From Symbiodinium sp. CCMP2592 (Eukaryota; Sar; Dinophyceae; Suessiales; Symbiodiniaceae), in contig CAJNDT010005913.1 in NCBI GenBank assembly GCA_905221615.1, forward strand, positions 1,054,001 through 1,118,000: a stretch of 64,000 nt of DNA, in the 5' to 3' direction. The translations under genes and the position numbers were made by a program. This document shows, one piece after another, positions 56,505 through 64,000 of the stretch. The first letter of the stretch is position 1. Each line of letters opens with the position of its first letter. Under the pieces are notes generated by a model. The model made no database searches. It saw only the letters and a list, made by a program, of their open reading frames with translations, and was not told the origin of the DNA.

Positions 56505-57272
56505 ATGAGAATTGCGACATGGAATGTGAACGGACTGCGAGCCGCGCTGCGAAAGGGACTCCCTGACCACATCGACAGGATTCAACCTGATGTGCTCATG
56601 ATGCAAGAAGTACGAGCGCTCCGTGAACAGCTCCCATCTGATTGGCAAGATCCAGATGGGTGGAACTGCCTTTGGCATCCGGCAGAGAAAAAGGGCTACT
56701 CCGGAACAGCGATTTGGTCTCGTCACGATCTCAAAGAAGAATTCAGAGGTCCGGGCGGAGATGATCCCGAAGGGCGGGTCATCGTTGGACGAGTAGGGAA
56801 ACTCCGCGTTGTTTCGGTGTATCTCCCATCTGGATCATCCGGAGAGCACCGACAAGCCGAGAAAGATCGATGGCTAGGATTCTTCCACCAGTGGGTTGAG
56901 CCGATGCTCAAGTCTCGGATCCCGACAGTGCTCGGCGGAGATCTCAATATCGCGCACACAGAACGCGACATCTTTCACTGGAAGTCCAACCAGAACACCT
57001 CAGGCTTCCTCCCTCATGAGCGACAATGGATGGGTGATCTGATCGATATGGGGTGGTCGGATGTCATCCGCGAGGCCCACGGTGATGTAGACGGCCCGTA
57101 TAGCTGGTGGTCCAATCGAGGGGAGGCACGAGCCAAGGATCGCGGCTGGCGGATTGACTACCTATTGATGAACCCCGCTGCCAGGAAACGGATGCTGGAT
57201 TGTTCTATTGATCGCCAGAGCGGCATGGAAGTATCGGACCATGCGATGGTGATCGCGGATCTGGATATTTAG
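56505..57272 (+). CDS. xth: Exodeoxyribonuclease III / AP endonuclease
   Basis: A 255-residue endonuclease/exonuclease/phosphatase-fold protein: MRIATWNVNGLRAALRKGL, MMQEVRAL (metal-binding Glu), GYSGTAIWSR, GGDLNIAHTERDI (Asp and Asn), RGWRIDYLLMNP and SDHAMVIADL (catalytic Asp-His). It cuts DNA at abasic sites in base-excision repair. Length and motifs fit ExoA/XthA. It starts 28 bases from the divergent M24 peptidase gene. No terminator is apparent after it. The 174 bases to the next gene hold only short imperfect repeats, with AGACC/GGTCT around 57344-57358. Confidence 0.94.
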   Translation: MRIATWNVNGLRAALRKGLPDHIDRIQPDVLMMQEVRALREQLPSDWQDPDGWNCLWHPAEKKGYSGTAIWSRHDLKEEFRGPGGDDPEGRVIVGRVGKLRVVSVYLPSGSSGEHRQAEKDRWLGFFHQWVEPMLKSRIPTVLGGDLNIAHTERDIFHWKSNQNTSGFLPHERQWMGDLIDMGWSDVIREAHGDVDGPYSWWSNRGEARAKDRGWRIDYLLMNPAARKRMLDCSIDRQSGMEVSDHAMVIADLDI

Positions 57273-57446
57273 CGTGATATCGACCATTTGAGGACCAACA
57301 GAGAATCTTGTTTTTTCACCAATTTCAGGTGGTTCTCGCTTGTAGAGACCTCTGGGTCTGCTTTATAGTAAAGACTGTGTTTTTCAGGCTTTGAGAGACC
57401 CTCGTTCGGGGACAGCCTGTCTTGGAGAATATTTAGGGAGATGACC

Positions 57447-58178
57447 ATGAAGAATGTACTTATGGCTATGGCCATCGCATCGCTCGCCGGTGCAGCCAAT
57501 GCTGATGTGTACGGTGATACCACCGGATCGCATCTTGCTGGCGGAGATGTCCACGATTTCTTTTACTCACAGGGGTTTAATCACCTCGACATCGCTCAAG
57601 TTGAAGTGACCAATGATGCGAGCTTCATCTACTTCGACATCACCATCGCTGGTGACATCGATGCAATCGCTTGGGGCAAATATGTCATTGGCATGGACAC
57701 TGGCGCCAATGCGGGTGACAACTCGACCGACCCAGGTTCCTGGAATCGCAATGTCGATTGGGGTCGCGGGATCACTGACTTCGTCGGCTCATGGGCAGAT
57801 GATGGTGGATCTGGTGCTGGCGGAGAGCTTCGCTCGTTCGACGGCATGGCTTGGAACCTCACCGACGCGACTTACCTCGCCGGCACCGACATCATGGCTT
57901 CTGATGCTAACCACGCATCTGGAATCCAGCACATCGCTGTGTCACTCGCTGCACTCGGCTTGAGTGTTGGTGACACGCTTGAGTTCGATGTGTTCTCATC
58001 TGGTGGCGGTGGTGGTGACCCTGGAGTTGACCACCTGAGCCGCTCGGATTGGTCCACAGATGATTGGGGCAATCAATCAGCTTCAGGCACCTTCCTGAGC
58101 TACACCATCGTCCCTGCACCTTCGTCACTGGCATTGGTCGGTCTCGGCGGTCTGGTTGCTGGACGCCGTCGTCGCTAA
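57447..58178 (+). CDS. Secreted protein with PEP-CTERM-like sorting tail
   Basis: A 243-residue protein. Signal peptide: NVLMAMAIASLAGAANA-DV. The body is acidic and glycine-rich (MDTGANAGDNSTDPGSW, FSSGGGGGDPGVD), with a DOMON- or beta-sandwich-like pattern (QVEVTNDASFIYFDITIAGDI). It ends VPAPSSLALVGLGGLVAGRRRR, the same layout as the tail of the protein at 37251: Pro motif, hydrophobic helix, RRRR. ATG 57447 is chosen because GGGAG ends just before 57441, too close to the earlier ATG at 57441. A strong terminator follows. Function unknown. Confidence 0.8.
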   Translation: MKNVLMAMAIASLAGAANADVYGDTTGSHLAGGDVHDFFYSQGFNHLDIAQVEVTNDASFIYFDITIAGDIDAIAWGKYVIGMDTGANAGDNSTDPGSWNRNVDWGRGITDFVGSWADDGGSGAGGELRSFDGMAWNLTDATYLAGTDIMASDANHASGIQHIAVSLAALGLSVGDTLEFDVFSSGGGGGDPGVDHLSRSDWSTDDWGNQSASGTFLSYTIVPAPSSLALVGLGGLVAGRRRR

Positions 58179-58204
58179 AGCGATTGGCAACTACTGAATG
58201 AACA

Positions 58205-58241
58205 CGGGGCTGGATGACACATCCAGCCCCGTTTCTTTTTT
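58205..58241 (+). terminator. Intrinsic terminator
   Basis: CGGGGCTGGAT (58205-58215), loop GACAC, ATCCAGCCCCG (58221-58231), then TTTCTTTTTT: a perfect 11-bp stem. Confidence 0.92.
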
Positions 58242-58280
58242 CGTTGTAAGCCCTGCGGAATCGCAGGTGCGGCTTGCCTT

Positions 58281-61040
58281 TTACGGGCATCCCTGACTGA
58301 ACTGGATCAGGAACTCAGAGACATCGAGGAAGTTGAACTGCCCTTCGCCGGTGAAGTCCGCGACTGGATCCATGTTGCCGAATGCGGTCAAGAATGCGGA
58401 GACATCGAGGAAGTTTAAATCACCCTCGCCGGTCAGATCCGCTGGGCAATCCCCGGCAATCGTGACAGTCTCAATCACTACATTCGTCGTACCTGATTCT
58501 TCAATTGCAACCAGCGTGATCTCGTGATCACCTGGAGTGAGTGTCTGATCGAAGGTGTAACGATACTCAAATCGATCGTATGGATTCACTCGAGTTTGCG
58601 TATTGATCAAGGAGAGTGGATCGGTACCCATCGGAACATCGAGAAGCATGTGGAGCTCGCTCGTTGTGCGATCAAGAGCATGGACAATAAACTGCGGTTG
58701 ATCATCCTCAAGAGTCATCCCCGCTTGTTCAAGTTCGACTTCTGGTGGTAGGCGATCAATGTACAGAACCTTTCGGACCTCACGGTACATCGTTGAGGTA
58801 CTCGGGTCACGATGGCGGAAAGCGATCACGCTTAGATAATGCATTCCTTCATCCATCTGGGTCGCATCGATCATTTGTCGATACAAACCGAAGCTGTTCC
58901 CAGAGTTGTAAAGGGGGCTATTAACAGTGAGAAAGTTCTCATAGCCACCAAGGAACAGAGCGGAGGGATTTATGTCCGGCGCTCCATTCCCGTTCCAATC
59001 GTCTACGCGTTGATCGAATGCGAACATCGCGTTGTCGTCTGTGTTCGGATCAAGCGGATCGCTTGCAGTTGTCTGGAGACGGATCTCGAAGGAATCGTCT
59101 TGGATCACCGCGATCTCGCTGAGTCTCTGGATCCAGTCAGGGAAAGTGGACGGATCGGGTTCGATCACGCCGTCTTGACCAATGAAGGTGACCTCGGCTT
59201 CGGGGAGCGACTCTGAGTAAATCACATATCCCTTGCCGTGGGTTCCTGCGGATGAGACATTGTTTGGTACATTCAGCGTCACTGAACCACCCGCGCCAAC
59301 GATGATCAACTCAGGGATGTCATTGTTCGGATCCACGACTGGATCCGCGGCATTGCCGGTCATCTCGTGGAGTCGAGTGCCTTGAGCATATGAGGTATTC
59401 ACTGTGATCGTCTGGAAACCAGCATCGAAACGATCATTGACCGCAGTCAGGACATTGGCAAATCCATTCGCAGCACGCTCAAACACGAGCACATCGCTGA
59501 TGTTCCCATTGAGAGCGAAATACTGACCACGAGCGACCTGATTTCGAAGCTGGACGAGCGTGGTGATCGTGTCATCCATCTGCTGTGTCGCTGGATCCCA
59601 CCCCATCGCAATTGGCACACCTTCGCGAGGGAAGAACCCATTAGCACGAGTGAAGATCGCACGACCATTGTGATAGACAATCGCTCGACCCGGACGCATC
59701 AGCATATATGCGTGCATCTGGTATCCCTGCTGCTGAGCAGTGGGGAGAGGGGGCATGGAGCCGCCGTTACCGACTGAACCATTGTCGTGGGAGAACACAT
59801 GGTTCAGCCCTTTGGTGCCGTTCACAATCCCATCATCAGCGACATCAAGGTGACCAGAATCCACATTTGAAGTGATATTTGACCAGCTCCCGAGCCCGTT
59901 CGCATTGAGCAAGTCACGCAAGCGAGCTGCACCTTGGAGATCAAGCGCATCACGATCCGCGAAGGCATCCTTTCGAGTCTGGTTGTTGAGGATCTCAAAG
60001 TTTCCGGTCACATTCTCGCCGAAGGTAAATGGATTCACACGCACACCATCTGGACGCACGCGGAGATTATGAATCGCGGCATCGAAGAACCCATCCCAGA
60101 ACCAACTTGGGGCGTGTTTGTGCGCATCGAGACGGAAGCCGTCAACCCCCTGCACTTCGATCATCCACTGTGCCCATCGCATCAGGAGTCCTGTGCCGTT
60201 GTCAACGACCGCGTCCCCAGCAAGCGGATCAGCGGTGTTGTATGGGTAGCGAGTGAAGTTCAGTGTGCCTGGATTTCGGCTCGTACCGGGATTGCTGATG
60301 AAGTCGGGAGTCAGCGCCTGGTCTGTATAGAAGCGAGCGTTATTCGGATCGGGCACATTCCAGATTGTCCCGCCTGGGATGTTGTCTGGATCGCCCGCCA
60401 TGACGGGGTGACGGATGAATTGGTTATTGCTTTCCTGAGCGAGATCAACAAGTGCGACGAGATCACCATCGAGGAGGTTGTAGTTCGACGCTCCTGGATT
60501 CTCAGATTGCAAATATCCGAATGCATTTCCGTTGTGGAAATCACCCCAATCATCCGTTGGCTGCTTGTCACGAGGTGGATCTTCACGAGGGATCCAGAAA
60601 CCTGGGTATCCGCCTTGTGCGAGGAAGGCATCGGATTCGGTTCGTCCACCGTTGTGATTGAAGATGCCATCGATGTAGACCTGAGCTCCAGCACGCTGGA
60701 GCTCCTTGATCATCGCTTGGAAGGTCGCTTCCGTGCCATAGGTCGTCCGCTCTCGTGTACTGGAGAATGTAAGGAGTGGGGGTTTCCCGAGATCAAATCG
60801 ATCAAAGGGGTCATATCCCACGCTGCCGAACGATGCTTTGGAAGGGGGTGGGAGCCAAAGTGCGTCGTAACCTGCGATGAAGATATCCGGCGTGCGACGC
60901 TCGATATCGTCCCATTCAGTCTCGAACCATTGGAGGTAGTTGAACTTGATCTGCGCCTGCGCGTTCGACGCTGAGATCGAGCTGAGGATCGCGATGCTAA
61001 TGAGTGCGGAGAAGCGTTTGATCTTGACCATTGTGAACAT
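58281..61040 (-). CDS. Secreted alpha-amylase-like GH13 enzyme with GC-type dockerin tail
   Basis: A 919-residue protein from ATG 61040 with AAAGGG just upstream (the frame is open to 61184). Signal peptide: FSALISIAILSSISASNAQA. GH13 conserved regions: I AQVYIDGIFNHNGG, II GVDGFRLDAHKH (catalytic Asp), III FGENVTG (catalytic Glu), IV NHVFSHDNGS. After the barrel come beta-domains (GFQTITVNTSYAQGT, LTPGDHEITLVAIEESG) and the two-repeat dockerin tail (LTGEGDLNFLDVSAFLTAFG, FTGEGQFNFLDVSEF), ending QGCP. It likely hydrolyses alpha-1,4-glucans outside the cell. It is divergent from the GH31 alpha-glucosidase. Confidence 0.92.
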   Translation of the reverse strand: MFTMVKIKRFSALISIAILSSISASNAQAQIKFNYLQWFETEWDDIERRTPDIFIAGYDALWLPPPSKASFGSVGYDPFDRFDLGKPPLLTFSSTRERTTYGTEATFQAMIKELQRAGAQVYIDGIFNHNGGRTESDAFLAQGGYPGFWIPREDPPRDKQPTDDWGDFHNGNAFGYLQSENPGASNYNLLDGDLVALVDLAQESNNQFIRHPVMAGDPDNIPGGTIWNVPDPNNARFYTDQALTPDFISNPGTSRNPGTLNFTRYPYNTADPLAGDAVVDNGTGLLMRWAQWMIEVQGVDGFRLDAHKHAPSWFWDGFFDAAIHNLRVRPDGVRVNPFTFGENVTGNFEILNNQTRKDAFADRDALDLQGAARLRDLLNANGLGSWSNITSNVDSGHLDVADDGIVNGTKGLNHVFSHDNGSVGNGGSMPPLPTAQQQGYQMHAYMLMRPGRAIVYHNGRAIFTRANGFFPREGVPIAMGWDPATQQMDDTITTLVQLRNQVARGQYFALNGNISDVLVFERAANGFANVLTAVNDRFDAGFQTITVNTSYAQGTRLHEMTGNAADPVVDPNNDIPELIIVGAGGSVTLNVPNNVSSAGTHGKGYVIYSESLPEAEVTFIGQDGVIEPDPSTFPDWIQRLSEIAVIQDDSFEIRLQTTASDPLDPNTDDNAMFAFDQRVDDWNGNGAPDINPSALFLGGYENFLTVNSPLYNSGNSFGLYRQMIDATQMDEGMHYLSVIAFRHRDPSTSTMYREVRKVLYIDRLPPEVELEQAGMTLEDDQPQFIVHALDRTTSELHMLLDVPMGTDPLSLINTQTRVNPYDRFEYRYTFDQTLTPGDHEITLVAIEESGTTNVVIETVTIAGDCPADLTGEGDLNFLDVSAFLTAFGNMDPVADFTGEGQFNFLDVSEFLIQFSQGCP

Positions 61041-61053
61041 ATCGCCCTTTCGG

Positions 61054-61075
61054 TTTGTGCATGAATCGGCACAAA
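61054..61075. promoter_or_regulatory. Inverted repeat upstream of the amylase gene
   Basis: TTTGTGC (61054-61060), 8-base spacer, GCACAAA (61069-61075): perfect 7-bp arms, 14 bases before the amylase start in the region shared with the GH31 gene. A second, weaker repeat GTGAA-N7-TTCAC is at 61137-61153. Both could bind a sugar-responsive repressor; no regulator gene is nearby. Confidence 0.42.
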
Positions 61076-61273
61076 TGGGAGTAGCACTTTGTTTGGGTGA
61101 ACTTGAACCATGATTATTGCTGATTTTCCGAATGATGTGAACGGAAAATTCACGAGTTTCGCATCTTTTAACGCTTTGTTTCACACGAGATGGAGTCCGA
61201 GAAGTATTGTGTCCACCTGGAGTTGCTCGATGATTTTATGAGCATTCGTGTACGCCCGCTTTTGAGACGCATC

Positions 61274-63430
61274 ATGATCAACAACACAATCAGATCCATA
61301 CTCTGTATTCTCACCATTTCGGTCATTTCCGTCACACTCAGTGCGCAAGTGGCGCAGATGATTGGCGATGAGATTGTCCGCTATGACCGCTCTTATCATG
61401 CTCGTGATTTTCGCAAACCCTCCTTCGCACTCGTTCAAGAGTTTGAATCACTCGGCGATGTGAGCCTCGATCAACTGAAGACCGCTCCGAGCTATTCCAA
61501 TGATCCCGAGACCGGACGAACGGTTGCGAGCATCTCGATCGAGAGTGGTACTTCCCTCTATGGCACAGGCGAATGCGCCGGCCCGCTCCTCCGCAACGGA
61601 TTTGTCACTGAAACATGGAACTACGACGCGTTCGGATACGGGCTTGGTGATCCAAACCTCTACACTTCACATCCTTGGGTGCTCGCCGTTCGCCGTGATG
61701 GCTCGGCGTTTGGCGTGCTTGCGGATACCACCTATCGCTGCGAGATCGACTTGCGTGACGGGATCACTTTCCGCGCCGAAGGCGGCGACTTTGCCGTAAT
61801 CGTCATTGAGGGTGATTCTCCACAGGAAGTCATGCTTGGACTCGGGAAACTGACCGGAACCATCGCGATGCCTCCGAAATGGGCAGTGGGGTACCACCAA
61901 TGCCGCTATTCATATAACCCAGATTCACGGGTTAAAGAAGTTGTCAACGAGTTCCGAGCTCGCAAGCTTCCTGCGGATGTGATCTGGATGGATATCGATT
62001 ACATGGACGAGTATCGCGTCTTCACCTTTGATGAAGAACAGTTCCCGGATCCAAAGGGGCTCAATGATTGGCTCGATACCAAGGGCTTCTCGAATGTCTG
62101 GATGATCGACCCCGGCGTCAAAGACGAGGACGGCTACTTCGTCTCGGATTCAGGTGATGAACACGACGCGTGGGTCCGCGACAAAGACGGCAATGTCTAC
62201 AACGGCGAAGTCTGGCCGGGCGTGTGCGTCTTCCCGGATTACCTCAACAAGGATGTCCGCCGTTGGTGGGCGAGCTTGTACGAAGACTTCATGGCGTACA
62301 ACATCGACGGCGTCTGGAACGACATGAATGAACCAGCGGTGTTCAATGTCGAGTCCAAGACCATGCCGGAGACCAATGTGCATCGTGCTGATCCGGAACT
62401 CGGCGGGACAGACACTCACAACCGCTACCACAATGTCTACGGCATGCAGATGATCCGCGCCACGCGCGAAGGGGTCATGGCGGCTAATCCAGACAAACGC
62501 CCGTTCGTGCTCTCCCGAGCCAACTACATCGGAGGACACCGCTACGGTGCGACATGGACCGGAGACAACAGCGCGAACTGGGCGCACCTCGACATGTCGA
62601 TCCCGATGTCGCTGAACCTGAGTCTCTCGGGACAGCCTTTCGTTGGGCCTGATATCGGCGGATTCGCGTACAACGGTGACGGCGAGCTTTTCCAACGATG
62701 GATGGGATTCGGCACGCTGTTCCCATTCTCACGCGGACATACGGCGAAGGGAAACATTGATAAGGAGCCTTGGTCGTTTGGCGAGGAAGTCGAAGCGACC
62801 AGCCGACGGGCGCTGGAGCGTCGTTATCGCTTAATGCCTTATATCTACACTCTCTTCAAGGAATCCGCGGATACAGGGATGCCAATCATGCGCCCTACCT
62901 TCTTCGCTGATCCAGCGGATATGGCGCTGCGTTCGGAGGATGACTCATTCTTGATTGGATCTGACCTGCTGATTGTCACCAAAGCAACACCTGAAGCGGA
63001 TCGTGTTTCGATCTTGCCCAAAGCGATCAATGGTGTTGAGTGGGCTGAGTTTGATTTCCCAGATTTTGAATCAGGGAGAGATTCGAAGGATCCGCATCTC
63101 CCGAAGATGTACATCAAGCCTGGGACGGTGATTGCAACCGCTCCTGTGACTCAATACTTCGGTGATCGTCCAGATTCGCGTGATGAACTGACGCTTGTTG
63201 TGCATCTGAACGCGAAGGGTTACGCAAAGGGATTCCTTTACGAAGACGAGGGCGAGGGCTTCGATTACCTCATGGATGGCTTCCGCGAATCCACAATTCA
63301 CGCGAAAGATCAAGGTGATGAAATCGTCGTCTACATCAAGCACCATGACGGCGAGTTGTCTTATCCAGATCGCACGATCAAGGCGCGTGTGATCAACAGC
63401 GACAAGCCTGTCCGAGTTGAGTCACACTGA
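61274..63430 (+). CDS. Exported alpha-glucosidase (GH31)
   Basis: A 718-residue enzyme from ATG 61274 (frame open to 61190; MINNTIRSILCILTISVISVTLSAQ is an evident signal peptide). GH31 marks: N-terminal galactose-mutarotase-like domain, GYHQCRYSYN, DVIWMDIDYMD, NIDGVWNDMNEPAVF with the nucleophile Asp, and ATWTGDNSANW with the acid/base Asp. GPDIGGF and the SRGHT loop follow. It releases glucose from the non-reducing end of alpha-glucans, complementing the divergent amylase. GTG-rich N-terminus alternatives exist; no good ribosome-binding site is seen. Confidence 0.93.
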   Translation: MINNTIRSILCILTISVISVTLSAQVAQMIGDEIVRYDRSYHARDFRKPSFALVQEFESLGDVSLDQLKTAPSYSNDPETGRTVASISIESGTSLYGTGECAGPLLRNGFVTETWNYDAFGYGLGDPNLYTSHPWVLAVRRDGSAFGVLADTTYRCEIDLRDGITFRAEGGDFAVIVIEGDSPQEVMLGLGKLTGTIAMPPKWAVGYHQCRYSYNPDSRVKEVVNEFRARKLPADVIWMDIDYMDEYRVFTFDEEQFPDPKGLNDWLDTKGFSNVWMIDPGVKDEDGYFVSDSGDEHDAWVRDKDGNVYNGEVWPGVCVFPDYLNKDVRRWWASLYEDFMAYNIDGVWNDMNEPAVFNVESKTMPETNVHRADPELGGTDTHNRYHNVYGMQMIRATREGVMAANPDKRPFVLSRANYIGGHRYGATWTGDNSANWAHLDMSIPMSLNLSLSGQPFVGPDIGGFAYNGDGELFQRWMGFGTLFPFSRGHTAKGNIDKEPWSFGEEVEATSRRALERRYRLMPYIYTLFKESADTGMPIMRPTFFADPADMALRSEDDSFLIGSDLLIVTKATPEADRVSILPKAINGVEWAEFDFPDFESGRDSKDPHLPKMYIKPGTVIATAPVTQYFGDRPDSRDELTLVVHLNAKGYAKGFLYEDEGEGFDYLMDGFRESTIHAKDQGDEIVVYIKHHDGELSYPDRTIKARVINSDKPVRVESH

Positions 63431-63443
63431 GATTGTGACTCAT

Positions 63444-64000
63444 TCAGGCAATGGATGTATGCTCACGCTCTTTGGTCGCGAGAGTGAGGATATTGGTCTG
63501 GTTCATTTCAGAACCGGTAAGTTCGCCTTTGATCTGCCCTTCTCCCATGACCAGGATCCGATCGGACAACGCGAGCAGCTCCGGCATCTCCGATGACACA
63601 AGCAAGATCGCAAGCCCCTCATCCGCGGCTTGACGGATGAGCTTGTAGATCTCCGCTTTGGTTCCTACATCGATTCCACGCGTGGGTTCGTCAAGCAGTA
63701 GCACTTTGGTTTGGTCGGTCATCCAGCGAGCGATCAGGAGCTTCTGCTGGTTTCCTCCCGAGAGTTCGCCGGGGGTGGTCTCGCTCAATGATGCGGTCTT
63801 GATCTGGAATCGCTCGATCCGTTGCTTCACGGCGTCGAGTTCTGATCCTCGATTCCGAATTCCTGCGACACGCGCGATCCTGTTCATGATCGGCGCGAGG
63901 ATATTCTCATCGATCCCGAGGTTGAAAAACAAGCCTTGGATACGCCGGTCTTCTGGGACATACCCAAGTCCAACACCTGCGTCGATCGCGCCTCGGATGC
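63444..64000 (-). CDS. Sugar ABC transporter ATP-binding protein (RbsA/MglA type), partial
   Basis: The C-terminal 185 codons of a leftward gene open to the window edge; the frame continues upstream of the first Met as GYVPEDRRIQGLFFN, the middle landmark of two-domain CUT2 sugar ATPases. LSGGNQQKLLIARWM is the second signature, VLLLDEPTRGIDVG the Walker B. Such proteins energise ribose, galactose or xylose-type importers. It converges with the GH31 gene and is plausibly part of the same sugar-use region. Substrate cannot be told from this half. Confidence 0.92.
   Translation of the reverse strand, partial: IRGAIDAGVGLGYVPEDRRIQGLFFNLGIDENILAPIMNRIARVAGIRNRGSELDAVKQRIERFQIKTASLSETTPGELSGGNQQKLLIARWMTDQTKVLLLDEPTRGIDVGTKAEIYKLIRQAADEGLAILLVSSEMPELLALSDRILVMGEGQIKGELTGSEMNQTNILTLATKEREHTSIA

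Noticed and set aside
59934-60974. A 346-residue open frame on the plus strand inside the amylase gene
   Set aside because: It is antisense to conserved GH13 regions and has no family features; it reflects codon bias of the real gene.

Overview
The window reads as chromosomal DNA of a planctomycete, most likely class Phycisphaerae; this is inferred from gene content, not from a marker-gene comparison. Pointers are two secreted proteins ending in an almost identical two-repeat 'GC-type' dockerin tail (39283-40752 and 58281-61040), two proteins with PEP-CTERM-like sorting tails ending in RRRR (37251-37907, 57447-58178), pseudopilin-like proteins, two tricorn-protease homologues, a full-length HrpA helicase and several small sigma-factor operons. 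Gene density is high, no stretch over 300 bases lacks a gene, and I see no insertion sequence, prophage, integrase or CRISPR array.

Layout. 1-4318: end of a methionyl-tRNA synthetase gene, then two divergent ECF sigma operons. One carries a one-TM anti-sigma-like protein and a secreted helical protein; the other carries a membrane protein whose C-terminal half looks like a pseudopilin. 4463-9945: ribosomal proteins bL35 and bL20, a site-2-protease homologue, archaeal-type phosphoglycerate mutase, a POT peptide transporter and a BtpA-family protein. 9938-18147: HrpA, a secreted peroxiredoxin behind a TPR protein and a sigma-like protein with a C-terminal TM helix, a Cys-rich secreted protein, an FMN reductase and ElbB. 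18140-24561: complete histidine-utilisation operon hutH-U-G-I, with a divergent CtlX-type amidinohydrolase. 24686-35330: two M16 peptidase subunits and two convergent tricorn-like proteases, an export-proteolysis block.

35512-48838: initiator tRNA, secreted proteins (choice-of-anchor-I, lamin-tail, pseudopilin, dockerin), tRNA-Phe, an orphan oligopeptide ABC ATPase with a ThrE-type exporter, a CYTH protein with DNA ligase LigA, a FolD with altered catalytic residues, TatA, a CAU tRNA, an EF-hand membrane protein and a small lipoprotein. 49036-55320: two-partner secretion pair TpsB/TpsA, ComB, cofactor-dependent phosphoglycerate mutase, and an M24 peptidase followed by a 48-50-residue basic protein. 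56505-64000: exonuclease III, a PEP-CTERM-like protein, and an alpha-glucan locus: dockerin-tailed GH13 amylase divergent from a GH31 alpha-glucosidase, then a sugar ABC ATPase cut by the window end.

Taken together the region suggests a heterotroph that degrades proteins and alpha-glucans outside the cytoplasm, imports peptides and sugars, and ferments or respires histidine. The most unusual observations are the FolD in which the three residues needed for cyclohydrolase/dehydrogenase chemistry are all substituted, the sigma-like protein with a C-terminal membrane helix and repeat tail, and the ECF sigma partner with a pseudopilin-like exposed domain.
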